Virus record (IMG/VR): IMGVR_UViG_3300035034_001089
Coordinates: 1-42,623 of that record
Source of the DNA: a virus
Length of the DNA stretch: 42,623 bases
Direction: 5' to 3' (one strand)
Both the position numbers and the translations under genes were made by a program. The notes beneath the pieces were generated by a model. That model saw only the letters and a list, made by a program, of their open reading frames with translations. It did no database searches and had not been told where the DNA came from. Positions 5,686 through 15,690 of the stretch are shown here, piece after piece. The stretch's first letter is position 1, and the number at the start of each line of letters is the position of its first letter.

Positions 5686-7839
5686 ATGACTGAATTTAGT
5701 AGTGTAGTAGAAAAAGATGTAACAGCAAAACCATTAACAGATTGGGCGAATGAACCTAGTGTTAAGGATTTAAAACAAGATTTAACAGAAGCTAAACCCT
5801 TTCATGACACCCAAATCAGTAAGATTGGAGTTTGGCTGGATAATTTGAATGTTACTGGGGCTGCACAAGTAAAAGTAGCCAAAGGTAGCTCTAAAGTTGT
5901 TCCGAAACTCATTAGGAAGCAAGCTGAATGGCGCTATGCTGCGTTAAGTGAGCCTTTCTTGAGTTCTCCTGATCTGTTTAATGTTGATCCTGTGACCTTT
6001 GAGGACAGAGAAGCCGCTATACAGAATAAGCTGGTTTTGAATAATCAGTTTAATACCCAGATTAACAAGAACCGCTTTATTGATGAGTATATCCGTACTG
6101 CAGTGGACGAAGGCACTGCCATTGTTCGAGTAGGTTGGGATTTCCATGAGGAGGAAGTGGAAGTTGAAGTTCCTGAAGTAACTTACCAAGTGAATCCGGA
6201 ATGGGGACCACAACACGAGCAATTTCATCAATTAATGCAGGAATCCCCCTCTGAATTTGATGGTTTGGAAGAACATCTAAAAATAGCCCATGAAATGACA
6301 ATGGAGAATGGTGTACCGATTGAGCCGGTTGTTGCCGGTACTAAGCTGGAGAAACAGATAAAAACAGTTAAGAACTCACCCACACTGGAAATCTGTGATT
6401 ACCGTAATGTCTTAGTTGATCCCACCTGTAAAGGTGACCTGGATAAAGCCAGCTTTGTTGTTTATCACTTTGAATCTTCAACCGCACAGCTCGAAAAAGA
6501 CGGTAAATATAAGAACCTGAAAGATATTAATATCAATAACAACTCCCCGTTAAGTGAACCGGATCATGCCACTGAAGAGGGTAATTTTACCTTTAGTGAC
6601 GAACCACGTAAGAAATTTGTAGTGTATGAATACTGGGGTTACTGGGATATTGATAATTCTGGTTTGGTAGTCCCATTTGTGGCTGCTTGGGTAGGTGATA
6701 CGTTAATTCGTATGGAGTTGAACCCTTTTCCTGATAAGAAACTACCGTTTGTATTGGTTCAGTATTTGCCTGTTCGTCGTAGTATTTATGGGGAGCCTGA
6801 TGGGGCTTTATTGGAGGATAACCAGAAGATCATTGGTGCGGTGACTCGTGGCATGATTGATATTATGGGTAAATCCGCTAATGGTCAGATGGGTACCCGT
6901 AAGGATGCACTGGACCTAACTAACCGACGTAAATTCACGTCTGGTCAGGACTATGAATACAACGCGACAGTTGATCCTCGTTTAGCGTTCCACATGCACA
7001 CGTATCCTGAAATTCCTCAGTCTGCTCAGTTCATGGTACAAATGCAGAATATGGAAGCAGAATCGTTAACAGGGGTAAAAGCCTTCCATAATGGTATATC
7101 AGGAGAAAACCTAGGAAAAACCGCCACGGGTGTTCGTGGTGCATTGGATGCTGCATCCAAAAGAGAGTTAGGTATTTTAAGACGGTTGGCTCAGGGAATG
7201 GTAGAAGTCGGCCGTAAGATTATTAGCATGAATGCGGAGTTTCTATCAGAAGAAGAAACAGTACGGGTTACCAATGACCAGTTTGTTACGATTCGACGAG
7301 ATGACTTAGCCGGTAATTTTGATTTACGTTTGAGTATTAGTACCGCTGAGGAAGATAACAGTAAGGCACAAGAACTGGCTTTCATGCTTCAGACCATGGG
7401 TAATAACATGGACCCTGGCCTATCCAAGATGATCCTAGGGGATATTGCCAATCTTAAGAAAATGCCTGATTTGGCTAAAAAGATTCAAGATTACAATCCA
7501 GAACCTGATCCTATTCAGGTAGAGCTTGCTCAACTGGAGGTGCAAATTAAGAAGGCAGAAGTGGCTAAGTTAGTGGCTGAAGCACAGGAGACAGAAGCTA
7601 AAGCGTATTTGAATGCCGCCAAGGTAAATACCGAGGAAGCCAATACTGGTAAGACAGTAGCGGAGGCTGACTTAAAAAATCTTGAATTTATTGAACAAGA
7701 ATCCGGGGTTAATCAGGAACGTGACCTAGAAAAAGAGAGAACTAAAATACAGGGTAACTTACAGGCTAAACAGGCAGACGTAGCCGTTAACAGCCAACAA
7801 GATGCGAAGAAAGCTCTGGAGGATTTTATTAACAGTTAA
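5686..7839 (+). CDS. Portal protein (N4 gp59-like)
   Basis: This roughly 717-aa protein should form the ring at the unique capsid vertex through which DNA and the vRNAP pass. Recognisable portal segments include FVLVQYLPVRRSIYGEPDG, SGENLGKTATGVRGALDAAS, ILRRLAQGMVEVGRKI and RRDDLAGNFDL, strings typical of N4-group portals. The last 110 residues are a long Ala/Glu/Lys-rich coiled coil. I chose ATG 5686, preceded by GGGGA at good spacing. An in-frame ATG at 5662 adds eight residues, but its TAAGG is only two bases away. The gene follows the inverted dUTPase and precedes the scaffold cluster, as in N4. Confidence 0.88.
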   Translation: MTEFSSVVEKDVTAKPLTDWANEPSVKDLKQDLTEAKPFHDTQISKIGVWLDNLNVTGAAQVKVAKGSSKVVPKLIRKQAEWRYAALSEPFLSSPDLFNVDPVTFEDREAAIQNKLVLNNQFNTQINKNRFIDEYIRTAVDEGTAIVRVGWDFHEEEVEVEVPEVTYQVNPEWGPQHEQFHQLMQESPSEFDGLEEHLKIAHEMTMENGVPIEPVVAGTKLEKQIKTVKNSPTLEICDYRNVLVDPTCKGDLDKASFVVYHFESSTAQLEKDGKYKNLKDININNNSPLSEPDHATEEGNFTFSDEPRKKFVVYEYWGYWDIDNSGLVVPFVAAWVGDTLIRMELNPFPDKKLPFVLVQYLPVRRSIYGEPDGALLEDNQKIIGAVTRGMIDIMGKSANGQMGTRKDALDLTNRRKFTSGQDYEYNATVDPRLAFHMHTYPEIPQSAQFMVQMQNMEAESLTGVKAFHNGISGENLGKTATGVRGALDAASKRELGILRRLAQGMVEVGRKIISMNAEFLSEEETVRVTNDQFVTIRRDDLAGNFDLRLSISTAEEDNSKAQELAFMLQTMGNNMDPGLSKMILGDIANLKKMPDLAKKIQDYNPEPDPIQVELAQLEVQIKKAEVAKLVAEAQETEAKAYLNAAKVNTEEANTGKTVAEADLKNLEFIEQESGVNQERDLEKERTKIQGNLQAKQADVAVNSQQDAKKALEDFINS

Positions 7840-7910
7840 AAATAGACTATATTAGCTAACTAACACCTAAACTTATTAACTCCATTAGCAATGATAAGGT
7901 TGTAGTAACT

Positions 7911-8255
7911 ATGAGTAATGAAACTGAAATACAAGAAATTGAACTCAACATTAAACAAGCACAGGATTTTATTGAACTAGGTAATTGCTTAGAGCGTTTA
8001 CATAACAATAATGATTTTAGACGCTTGATTCTACGGAACTATTTCAATAATGAGCCTTGTCGTTTAGTTCATCTTAAAAGTGACCATTCTCAACAAGACC
8101 CTGACAGTCAAGCCAGTATTCTTAGACAGATGGATGCTATTGGCTCTTTGGTTCATTATTTCCAGTCTATCCGTTTTCAGGCGGATTCAGCCCAGAAAGC
8201 TATCGAAGCAGATCGTGAAACGCATAGAGAACTGTTAGAAGGGGATAACAAATAA
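7911..8255 (+). CDS. Conserved small protein between portal and scaffold (N4 gp58-like position)
   Basis: This 114-aa, mostly helical protein has DFRRLILRNYFNNEPCRLV in its middle and a charged helix at the end. Many podo- and siphophages carry a protein of this size and type beside the scaffold gene; its function is not established. TAAGG lies upstream of the ATG, and the stop overlaps the scaffold start (TAATGA). It may assist prohead assembly. Confidence 0.6.
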   Translation: MSNETEIQEIELNIKQAQDFIELGNCLERLHNNNDFRRLILRNYFNNEPCRLVHLKSDHSQQDPDSQASILRQMDAIGSLVHYFQSIRFQADSAQKAIEADRETHRELLEGDNK

Positions 8256-9421
8256 TGAGTGATGAAGCGGCAACTACAGATAAAGATACGGATACTGTGT
8301 CTTATCTTGGACTTTCCGACGAGGAAGCCATGAATCAGATGCCTCCTGAAGAGGATAAGACAGAAGATACGGATGAAACTGAAGAACAAGAATCAGAATT
8401 AGGTCAAGAGGACGATAGTACCGATGAAACTACTCCTACTGAACCTACTGATGCAACCGATGACGACGCAAGTGCAGTCGAGGGAGACTCCGCGCCAGCG
8501 GAGGCTGACGAAGACGGAAACGCAGCGGAGGAATCGGATTCAACAGATAAATCGAATGAAACTGAAAAAACCTCTGAAAAAGAATCTAAAATAGATTATA
8601 AGAAGGAGTACGAACAGTTGTTGTCGCCTTTTAAGGCGAACGGTAAAGAACTTCAGGTTAAAAATGTTAGTGAAGCCGTTAATCTCATGCAGATGGGGGC
8701 TAACTACCATAAGAAGATGGCAGCACTTAAGCCTAATCTTAAAATCATGAAGATGCTTGAAAACAACCAACTGTTGGATGAAACTAAACTTAGTTACTTA
8801 ATGGATTTAGACAAGAAAAATCCTGAAGCCATTAAGAAATTAATCAAAGACAGTGGACTTGATCCACTGGAAATGGATTTAGAACAGGAAAGCAATTACA
8901 AGCCCGGATCATACGCTGTACATGATAAAGAGTTGGACTTAGATCAGGTACTTGAAGAAATTCAAGACACGTCAAGCTACTCCAGAACTTTAAACATTGT
9001 CAGTAAGGAATGGGACGGACCAAGTAAGCAGATTATTGCTGAAAACCCCCAATTGTTAACAGTGATAAATGACCACGTAGCTAACGGCATTTATGATCAG
9101 ATTATCAAAGAGGTTGAAAGTGAGAGACTGTTTGGACGCTTAAAAGGTATTTCGGACATTGACGCTTATAAGCAGGCCGGTGATGCTATCGAGGCAAGAG
9201 GTGGGTTTACCAAGCCAGAATCCAAGGAAACTGGCAGTAAAAACACTGACAAGTCAATCATCACACCCAAACCCAAGCAAAAAGCCGATGATCCGAAACT
9301 TAAAGATAAAAAGCGAGCAGCCAGCTCAACTAAAACCGCTGGACCTGCACCGAAACAGGACTTTAACCCCTTGTCCATGTCGGATGAAGAGTTCAGTAAA
9401 CTCAATGTTAATCTTATGTAG
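8255..9421 (+). CDS. Head scaffolding protein (N4 gp57-like)
   Basis: This 388-aa protein guides capsid assembly and leaves before or during packaging. The first 110 residues are extremely rich in Asp, Glu, Thr and Ser. The central part is helical (EAVNLMQMGANYHKKMAALKP is a typical scaffold string). The C-terminal region is Lys/Pro-rich and ends with a conserved NPLSMSDEEFSKLN segment. This acidic head, helical core and basic tail pattern, directly before the major capsid gene, fits scaffolds of N4-like and related phages. The translation start is coupled to the previous stop. Confidence 0.8.
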   Translation: MSDEAATTDKDTDTVSYLGLSDEEAMNQMPPEEDKTEDTDETEEQESELGQEDDSTDETTPTEPTDATDDDASAVEGDSAPAEADEDGNAAEESDSTDKSNETEKTSEKESKIDYKKEYEQLLSPFKANGKELQVKNVSEAVNLMQMGANYHKKMAALKPNLKIMKMLENNQLLDETKLSYLMDLDKKNPEAIKKLIKDSGLDPLEMDLEQESNYKPGSYAVHDKELDLDQVLEEIQDTSSYSRTLNIVSKEWDGPSKQIIAENPQLLTVINDHVANGIYDQIIKEVESERLFGRLKGISDIDAYKQAGDAIEARGGFTKPESKETGSKNTDKSIITPKPKQKADDPKLKDKKRAASSTKTAGPAPKQDFNPLSMSDEEFSKLNVNLM

Positions 9422-9435
9422 TAAGGAATTAAACC

Positions 9436-10869
9436 ATGGCTGATGCAGATACAGGGCAAGCAATTTATAACGCACCTCCGGGTGCCGCTTCCACCATTGG
9501 TCCGCAGATTCGGACTGATTACTGGCATAAACAAGCCCTCATTGAAACGCGTAAAGAACAGTACTTTATGCAGTTGGCAGATGTAGTGTCCATTCCAAAA
9601 AATATGGGCAAGACTATCAAGCGTTACCACTACCTTCCCCTGTTGGATGACGAAAACATCAACGATCAAGGTATTGATGCTGCTGGTGTTACCGTTGCAA
9701 ATACTGAATGGTATCTTCGTTGGCCTGCTTCGGTGATGGCTATTGCCAATGCCAATAAAGCGGCTGCAGTTACTGCTATTGAGGATAACGTAGGAGCAAC
9801 TCTTACTGCTGTTGCAGGTGCTGATGAGAGTGGCGGTACTGGTTTAGCGACTATTACTCTTACTGGTGATCTCACTGCCAAGTACCTCAACGCGACTAAG
9901 AAAGATGCGGGTATTGCCTTGAACTTGGGTGCTGTTGCCCAGCAAGGTTCTGGTAACTTGTACGGTTCTAGTAAAGACGTAGGAACTATTACTGGTAAAT
10001 TGCCTTCATTGTCTGAAACAGGTGGACGAGTTAATAGGGTTGGCTTCAAACGTAAGGAATTGGAAGGCTCTATTGAGAAATTCGGTTTTTTTGACGAATA
10101 CACACAAGAGTCCTTAGACTTTGATACAGATGCTGAACTCATGCAGCATATCAGCCGGGAAATGTTGAGTGGTGCTGTTCAGTTGAATGAATCCGCTTTG
10201 CAGATCGACTTGTTGAACTCTGCTGGTGTTATCCGTTATGCCGGTGCAGCAACTGCTGATAACGAGATCGACGATACCACTATCGTGACTTATAACGATT
10301 TGTTGCGCTTGTCTATCGACTTGGACAACAACCGTACTCCTAAGCACACGAAAGTGATTACCGGTACCCGTTTGGTAGATACCAAGACCATTTCCGCTGC
10401 TCGGGTTATGTATATTGGTTCTGAGTTGCTTCCTACCATCAAAGCAATGAAAGATTTGCATAACAATGCCGCTTTCATTCCAGTTCAGCATTATGCATCC
10501 GGTGGTACTGTTCTAACCGGTGAAGTTGGCTCTATTGATCAATTCCGCATTGTTGTGGTACCTGAGATGCTTCGTTGGGAGGGTGCAGGTGCAGATGCCA
10601 GTTCTGATGCCGATCACTATGAAACAGCTCAGCGTTTTGATGTGTTCCCTATGCTGGTTGTTGGTGATGCTTCCTTTGCGACTATTGGTTTCCAAACTGA
10701 CGGTAAGACGGTGAAATTTAAGATTTTTCACCAGAAGCCGGGTAAAGAAGCAGTTACTCGTGACGATCCTTTCGGGGAGACAGGACTGATGAGCATTAAG
10801 TGGTATTACGGTTTTATGGTACTACGAAGTGAACGTATCGCTCTTGTTAAGACCGCAGCCAAGCTTTAA
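9436..10869 (+). CDS. Major capsid protein (N4 gp56-like)
   Basis: This 477-aa protein is expected to have the HK97 fold and build the shell. The N-terminus has strings characteristic of N4-group capsids: [31 protein letters not shown] and [19 protein letters not shown]. Residues about 97-195 form an Ala/Gly/Thr-rich stretch, probably an inserted surface or loop domain. The rest is a mixed alpha/beta core ending in [23 protein letters not shown] lies eight bases before the ATG. A strong terminator follows, as expected for a highly expressed gene. Confidence 0.9.
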   Translation: MADADTGQAIYNAPPGAASTIGPQIRTDYWHKQALIETRKEQYFMQLADVVSIPKNMGKTIKRYHYLPLLDDENINDQGIDAAGVTVANTEWYLRWPASVMAIANANKAAAVTAIEDNVGATLTAVAGADESGGTGLATITLTGDLTAKYLNATKKDAGIALNLGAVAQQGSGNLYGSSKDVGTITGKLPSLSETGGRVNRVGFKRKELEGSIEKFGFFDEYTQESLDFDTDAELMQHISREMLSGAVQLNESALQIDLLNSAGVIRYAGAATADNEIDDTTIVTYNDLLRLSIDLDNNRTPKHTKVITGTRLVDTKTISAARVMYIGSELLPTIKAMKDLHNNAAFIPVQHYASGGTVLTGEVGSIDQFRIVVVPEMLRWEGAGADASSDADHYETAQRFDVFPMLVVGDASFATIGFQTDGKTVKFKIFHQKPGKEAVTRDDPFGETGLMSIKWYYGFMVLRSERIALVKTAAKL

Positions 10870-10890
10870 TTGCTAAGTTCTAAGTAGTAC

Positions 10891-10926
10891 CCAGGAAACC
10901 AATATAAAAACTGGTTTCCTGGTTTT
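10891..10926 (+). terminator. Rho-independent terminator after the capsid gene
   Basis: An 11-bp perfect stem (10891-10901 with 10912-10922) closes a 10-nt A-rich loop and is followed by TTTT (10923-10926). It lies 22 bases after the capsid stop and before the next gene's ribosome binding site. Confidence 0.8.
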
Positions 10927-10949
10927 CAATTTAACTGGAGAGATTTACG

Positions 10950-11549
10950 ATGCAAGAGTCTGATAACACTACTAACAACTCACCTGAACCGAAACAAGAC
11001 GAACTTACGGTACTAAAGCAGCGTGCTGACCGTATGGGCCTTAAATACCACCCTTCTATTGGTGTGGAAGCTATTAAAGCCAAGATCAATGAACTGTTGG
11101 AAGCAGATAAAGCTACTATTGAGCCAATCGAACCTACTGAAACTCAAGCAGTAGTTACCCCTCAGAAAGAAACCCCCGGTCAAACGAAGTTGCGTAAGCG
11201 TCGAGAAGCCGAACAACTTGTCCGTATTAACGTGACCTGTATGAATCCCAGTAAGCGTGAATGGGATGGTGAGATTTTTACCGTCAGTAACGCAGTAATT
11301 GGTACCCATAAGAAATATGTACCTTTTAATACTAGTGAAGGCTGGCATGTCCCCCGAATTATCTATAATCAGTTAGTGGCCCGTAAGTGTCAGATTTTCT
11401 ATACCGTTAAAGATCGCCGTGGTAACAGTACCCGTAAAGGTAAGCTGATCAGTGAGTTTGCCATTGAAGTGTTGCCGATGCTAACCGAACGCGAATTGAA
11501 AGACCTCGCACAACGCCAAGCCATGGCCAAAGGGCAAGACGAGGCTTAA
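10950..11549 (+). CDS. Virion-associated protein with SAP/HeH-like N-terminus (N4 gp55-like position)
   Basis: This 199-aa protein has a short helix-extended-helix motif near residues 22-52 (LKQRADRMGLKYHPSIGVEA and on), a fold that often binds nucleic acid. A Thr/Pro/Glu linker follows, then a beta-rich C-terminal domain from about residue 90 (VRINVTCMNPSKREWDGEIF). The gene order relative to the capsid matches N4 gp55. A ribosome binding site GGAGAG precedes the ATG. Its exact role in the particle is unknown. Confidence 0.6.
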   Translation: MQESDNTTNNSPEPKQDELTVLKQRADRMGLKYHPSIGVEAIKAKINELLEADKATIEPIEPTETQAVVTPQKETPGQTKLRKRREAEQLVRINVTCMNPSKREWDGEIFTVSNAVIGTHKKYVPFNTSEGWHVPRIIYNQLVARKCQIFYTVKDRRGNSTRKGKLISEFAIEVLPMLTERELKDLAQRQAMAKGQDEA

Positions 11550-11582
11550 TTACTGATAATAAACAACCAAGGTGTACCGTAG

Positions 11583-13358
11583 ATGGCTGAAGTCACGATT
11601 GCTGAATTAACTGAAACTACTTTAGAGGGGTCCGGGGCTTTTGATGTGCTCATGAGAGCCATGGAAACCCACCTACAGGCGGAGTACGCTAAAAGCCGTA
11701 TCAAGGGTCCAGAATACTCCACGGTATATCTTGGCGCTATGCAGGCCGTTATGGATCGGTCTTTACAATTCATCCTGGAGAAGCAACGGGTTGATTTAGA
11801 TGCCCAGTTAGCCACCCAACAGATTACTAACATGGTTAAGCAGAATGAATTGCTTGATCAACAGATTACCAATTTAACAGCCGAAGGTTTAAACATTCCC
11901 AAGCAGGGTTTGTTACTGGATGCTGAACTAGTACAGAAAACCAAACAGAATTTATTACTGGATCAACAGTTACTAACAGAAGTCCAACAAACTGCAGTAG
12001 TAACAAACCAAGTTGCTAAAATAGCCGCTGATGCGTCTTTAACTACCCAGCAAGAAAGTAATCTAGCAGCAGAAGCGTTAAACATCCCAAAACAAGGTCT
12101 TATCCTAGATGCTGAAGTTATTCACAAGGGTAAACAGAATGACTTGATGGATGCCGATATTATCCATAAAGGTAAGCAAAATGACCTGATTACCCAACAA
12201 ATTTTGAATGCCATTGAGGATGTTGATCTAACCAAGCAGCAAGTACTAAAACTTGTTGCAGATACCGCTTTAACCAATCAACAAGAATCAAACTTAACTG
12301 CTGAAGCCTTGAATATTCCTAAGCAAGGTCAAATTATGGATGCGGAAATAATCCATAAAGGCAAACAGAATGATTTAATGGATGCTGAAATCTCCCATAA
12401 GAGTAAGCAAAATTCTCTTATTGATCAGCAGATTCTGAATGCAGTTGAAGAAGTTAACTTAACAAACAAACAAGCTCTAAAAGTGGTTGCTGACACGTCT
12501 TTGACCGGGCAACAAGAGACAAACCTAACCGCTGAAGCACTGAATATTCCGAAACAAGGAACAGTACTGGATAATCAAGCCAGTCAATTAGTGGCTGAGA
12601 CTGCGAACATTAGCCAACGTACTACTAACTTGGTTTCAGAAGAGTTAAAGATTGATGCCGAGACAGTGAATGTTTCTCAGCGGACTACTAACTTGGTAGC
12701 TGAGGCACTTAACATTCCTAAACAGGGGCTGTTAATTGATAAAGATACCGCTGTTAAGACACAGCAAATTCTTAATTTAGTATCAGAAGAGTTAGGCATT
12801 GATGCCAATACTGCATTAACCAGTCAGAAGACCAGTAACATGGCCTCTGAAAAGCTTAATGTTGAAGCGGATACCGGTATTAAGGGACAACAGCTATTAA
12901 ACCTAGTTTCTGAAGAGTTATCCATAGACCAACAGACTGCTTTAACTACTCAAAAGGTGCTTAATGCCGTTACTGAAAAATTGGTTATGGAGAAGCAGAT
13001 TTGTAAGCTGGAAGCTGAGTTTGATGTACTGATGCAACAAGTACTCAAGACTACCTCTGAGAAAGTATTACTGGATCAGAAAAAGCTTACTGAAGCGGCT
13101 CAAATTAGTCCGACTGGTGTTGACGATAACAGTGTTATTGGTAAACAGAAATTACTCTATGCTGGGCAAACTGCAGGCTATCAACGAGATGCCGAACAGA
13201 AAGCAGCTAAAATGTTAATTGACACTTGGAATGTAAGACGCACTATAGATGCAAACAGTGCAGATACAACATTAAGTAAACTAGATGAAGCGCATATTGC
13301 TGGTGCAATTAGTACCTTATTTACAGGTATTGGAGCATCCCCTGTTACGGTGGTTTAA
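11583..13358 (+). CDS. Repeat-rich coiled-coil virion protein (N4 gp54-like)
   Basis: The first 65 residues (FDVLMRAMETHLQAEYAKSR and KGPEYSTVYLGAMQAVMDRS) have the signature of N4-group gp54. After that come about 420 residues of Gln/Leu-rich helical repeats. The motif NIPKQG occurs five times, near residues 104, 167, 244, 321 and 377, alternating with IHKGKQNDLMD-type and TTNLVSEEL-type units. The C-terminal 90 residues are non-repetitive and include WNVRRTIDANSADTTLSKLD. This is likely an internal or tail-assembly component forming a long helical rod. The repeat length probably varies between relatives. AAGGTG lies upstream and a strong terminator follows. Confidence 0.75.
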   Translation: MAEVTIAELTETTLEGSGAFDVLMRAMETHLQAEYAKSRIKGPEYSTVYLGAMQAVMDRSLQFILEKQRVDLDAQLATQQITNMVKQNELLDQQITNLTAEGLNIPKQGLLLDAELVQKTKQNLLLDQQLLTEVQQTAVVTNQVAKIAADASLTTQQESNLAAEALNIPKQGLILDAEVIHKGKQNDLMDADIIHKGKQNDLITQQILNAIEDVDLTKQQVLKLVADTALTNQQESNLTAEALNIPKQGQIMDAEIIHKGKQNDLMDAEISHKSKQNSLIDQQILNAVEEVNLTNKQALKVVADTSLTGQQETNLTAEALNIPKQGTVLDNQASQLVAETANISQRTTNLVSEELKIDAETVNVSQRTTNLVAEALNIPKQGLLIDKDTAVKTQQILNLVSEELGIDANTALTSQKTSNMASEKLNVEADTGIKGQQLLNLVSEELSIDQQTALTTQKVLNAVTEKLVMEKQICKLEAEFDVLMQQVLKTTSEKVLLDQKKLTEAAQISPTGVDDNSVIGKQKLLYAGQTAGYQRDAEQKAAKMLIDTWNVRRTIDANSADTTLSKLDEAHIAGAISTLFTGIGASPVTVV

Positions 13359-13390
13359 CACATATTAGTTAAATATAGAGTAACTACAGT

Positions 13391-13419
13391 AAAGGGAGCT
13401 TATTGCTCCCTTTATTTTT
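13391..13419 (+). terminator. Rho-independent terminator
   Basis: AAAGGGAGC (13391-13399) and GCTCCCTTT (13405-13413) pair over 9 bp around a TTATT loop, followed by ATTTTTA. It separates the repeat-rich virion gene from the next structural gene. Confidence 0.85.
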
Positions 13420-13437
13420 ATGTAGGTGATTAAAATT

Positions 13438-15690
13438 ATGAGTAGCGTACATGCTGTATCTTCTACCGTTATTAAGGGTGTTCCTGACGATAAAATACCT
13501 GACCCCATTAAAAAAGGACTAATTAACTCTATTTTTAAAGGCCAGAGTATTACTGATTCTTTCATTAATAATTTAATGTCAGGATCATTTCTTAATTTTG
13601 AAAGGTATTATCAATACGGCAAGGATCATTATATTCATGGTTTACCCAGTGGTAAGATTTTTCTGGATAATCCCGGTGGGGCCATAGCAAAAGCGATTAT
13701 AGAAGCACAAATAGGATTCGCTATTACTATTGATTATTTTTTCTTGGAGCCGATGAATCATACCCATTATGGGTGGTTAACACTTATTAATAATTTAGGG
13801 TATGAGGAAGAAACTAATAATATTCAAAGCTTAACTGCTGCAAATGGTTTCGATACTTTTTTAGAGCAGATTGTTCCTATTTACTCCCAAGATTTAATAG
13901 ATAAAGATTTAAATAGAACTTTTAAGGTATGGGGTTCTTCTCCTGCTGGCGGTTATACCCCAGAACGTCGTAGTCGTTATGATTATCTTATAAATTCCCG
14001 TCCTCCTATTACCGTTGATTATGAGATTGGTGTTGATGATACAGAAAAAGTTGCCATTGACTGGATGTATGTAGACGGAACAGGTGACACAGTAAGAGGT
14101 CGTATTATTTATGTTGTGCCTAATGTAGGCAACGAGTTAATGTTTTATCAGGTTAAGTATTATTATGATGATGCTGGAACAATCAAACCCGGTTACTGGA
14201 CTTATCAATATGGTTTAGGTACCCATCCTACACTGGATGTTCAGAGAGAGCCTGATCGTTCAGGTGACGGTACTTTTTTTCCTTTTGTATTTTTTAGATA
14301 CGATAGAGTTAACCGTACTGCTCCTGCTTATCAAAATACACCTGAATACGATAGCACTAAGAAACTGCTAAAAATTCTAGGTATTGATTACCAGCAAATG
14401 GGTGATGATATACATGATGAAGCCAATACAGAAATTAACATTGTAGAACAAGCTGTATTAGTGATGGCAATACCTATGAATAGTACTAAACCAGTAGAGC
14501 TTCGTTATTTATATGATTTTTTTGATAAATTACATCTTAATAATTTAGCTGAAGGTTATGAGCCGCCTCTTATTTTAGACGACACTTTATTAAAGACTTA
14601 TGCCATTTCTGATGTGGATTTTAAGGTTGAATTTCGTTACGCCCACACTCATAAGAAACTAAAAGCAGGCATTATAGGTTTACCTAATACATACAGCAGT
14701 GAAGCGACTGTAACAACAATGCAGAAAGCCTTTTATTATCCAAGACCTGGAAGACCGTTTGTACTTAATAAAGTAATTAAAGATGTTCCTGTTACTACGT
14801 GGCATTACCGTAAACAAGTAAGTTATACAACATATCAAGAAATCAGGATTTTAGCGCCTTCTGTTTATTATGATATTTGGAAAGATTTAGGTTATATAGC
14901 TCCTGCAGAGTCTGATGAGTTATTGATTTTTATAGATCGTGAAATTGTTAAAAATTATCCTGCTTTTGATAGAGAAGAGTTATATTTTCGTTCTTTACAT
15001 TACGTCATGAATGCTAAAAAGACTGAGAAACTAGCATGGTATGAGTCTTCTATTTTTAGATTGGTTGTTCTATTCGCCGCTATAGTAATAACTGTTAATT
15101 CTTTTGGTGCTTCTTCGCCCATTACTGGTACCGTACTAACAGCAGGTGGTCTTACAATAGGGGCACTTGCTATATATGTATTAGAAACTTTAGTAGTATC
15201 TGTTATTGCTTCACAAGCTGCAAAGATAGTAATAAAAAATATAGGATTAGAAAATGCTTTTATTGCTGCTATTCTTTTACTAGTAACTGCCTACTTCACA
15301 CGAGATAACAGCTTATTATCTATGCCTTCTGTTTCAGAAGCTATGGTGTTTATATCTTCTAATATTATTAATGGCTTTGGCGGTGCTATTGAACTAGAAA
15401 TGGAGAAACTAGTTGCTGGTTTTACAGAACTAGAATCAGATATAAATAAAGCAGAAGAACAGATAGCAAAAGCTCTTAAATTACTGGATAACCCTAATGA
15501 GTTACTGGACCCCTCAGTTTTTGTAAGAACCGGTCCTATATTTTTTGCTCATGAAACGCCTACTACGTTTTATGATAGAACCATTCATGCGGGTAATGTA
15601 GGTGTTTTGGCTTTTGATGCAATTGAGAAATTTGTAGAAAATTCACTTACACTACCTACTATAGACAATTCCTTCGGAGGTAAATTCTAA
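13438..15690 (+). CDS. Large virion protein with C-terminal membrane-like helices (N4 gp53-like position)
   Basis: This 750-aa protein has no catalytic motif that I recognise. The bulk is aromatic and beta-rich (YYDDAGTIKPGYWTYQYGLG, RYDRVNRTAPAYQ). Near residues 540-620 lie three or more long hydrophobic segments (LVVLFAAIVITVNSFG, GGLTIGALAIYVLETLVVS, AFIAAILLLVTAYF). A short helical tail follows. Such helices in a virion protein suggest an ejection protein that inserts in the host envelope. I use ATG 13438, eight bases after AGGTGA, rather than an upstream GTG at 13426. It ends overlapping the next gene. Confidence 0.65.
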   Translation: MSSVHAVSSTVIKGVPDDKIPDPIKKGLINSIFKGQSITDSFINNLMSGSFLNFERYYQYGKDHYIHGLPSGKIFLDNPGGAIAKAIIEAQIGFAITIDYFFLEPMNHTHYGWLTLINNLGYEEETNNIQSLTAANGFDTFLEQIVPIYSQDLIDKDLNRTFKVWGSSPAGGYTPERRSRYDYLINSRPPITVDYEIGVDDTEKVAIDWMYVDGTGDTVRGRIIYVVPNVGNELMFYQVKYYYDDAGTIKPGYWTYQYGLGTHPTLDVQREPDRSGDGTFFPFVFFRYDRVNRTAPAYQNTPEYDSTKKLLKILGIDYQQMGDDIHDEANTEINIVEQAVLVMAIPMNSTKPVELRYLYDFFDKLHLNNLAEGYEPPLILDDTLLKTYAISDVDFKVEFRYAHTHKKLKAGIIGLPNTYSSEATVTTMQKAFYYPRPGRPFVLNKVIKDVPVTTWHYRKQVSYTTYQEIRILAPSVYYDIWKDLGYIAPAESDELLIFIDREIVKNYPAFDREELYFRSLHYVMNAKKTEKLAWYESSIFRLVVLFAAIVITVNSFGASSPITGTVLTAGGLTIGALAIYVLETLVVSVIASQAAKIVIKNIGLENAFIAAILLLVTAYFTRDNSLLSMPSVSEAMVFISSNIINGFGGAIELEMEKLVAGFTELESDINKAEEQIAKALKLLDNPNELLDPSVFVRTGPIFFAHETPTTFYDRTIHAGNVGVLAFDAIEKFVENSLTLPTIDNSFGGKF

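Noticed and set aside
9166-9669. 167-codon leftward ORF
   Set aside because: It lies across the scaffold/capsid junction in antisense; both overlapped genes are clearly real.
11875-13000. Tail tape measure protein
   Set aside because: The N-terminal signature is that of N4-group gp54 and the phage has no sign of a long tail; the repeats are better read as a coiled-coil internal/tail-assembly protein.
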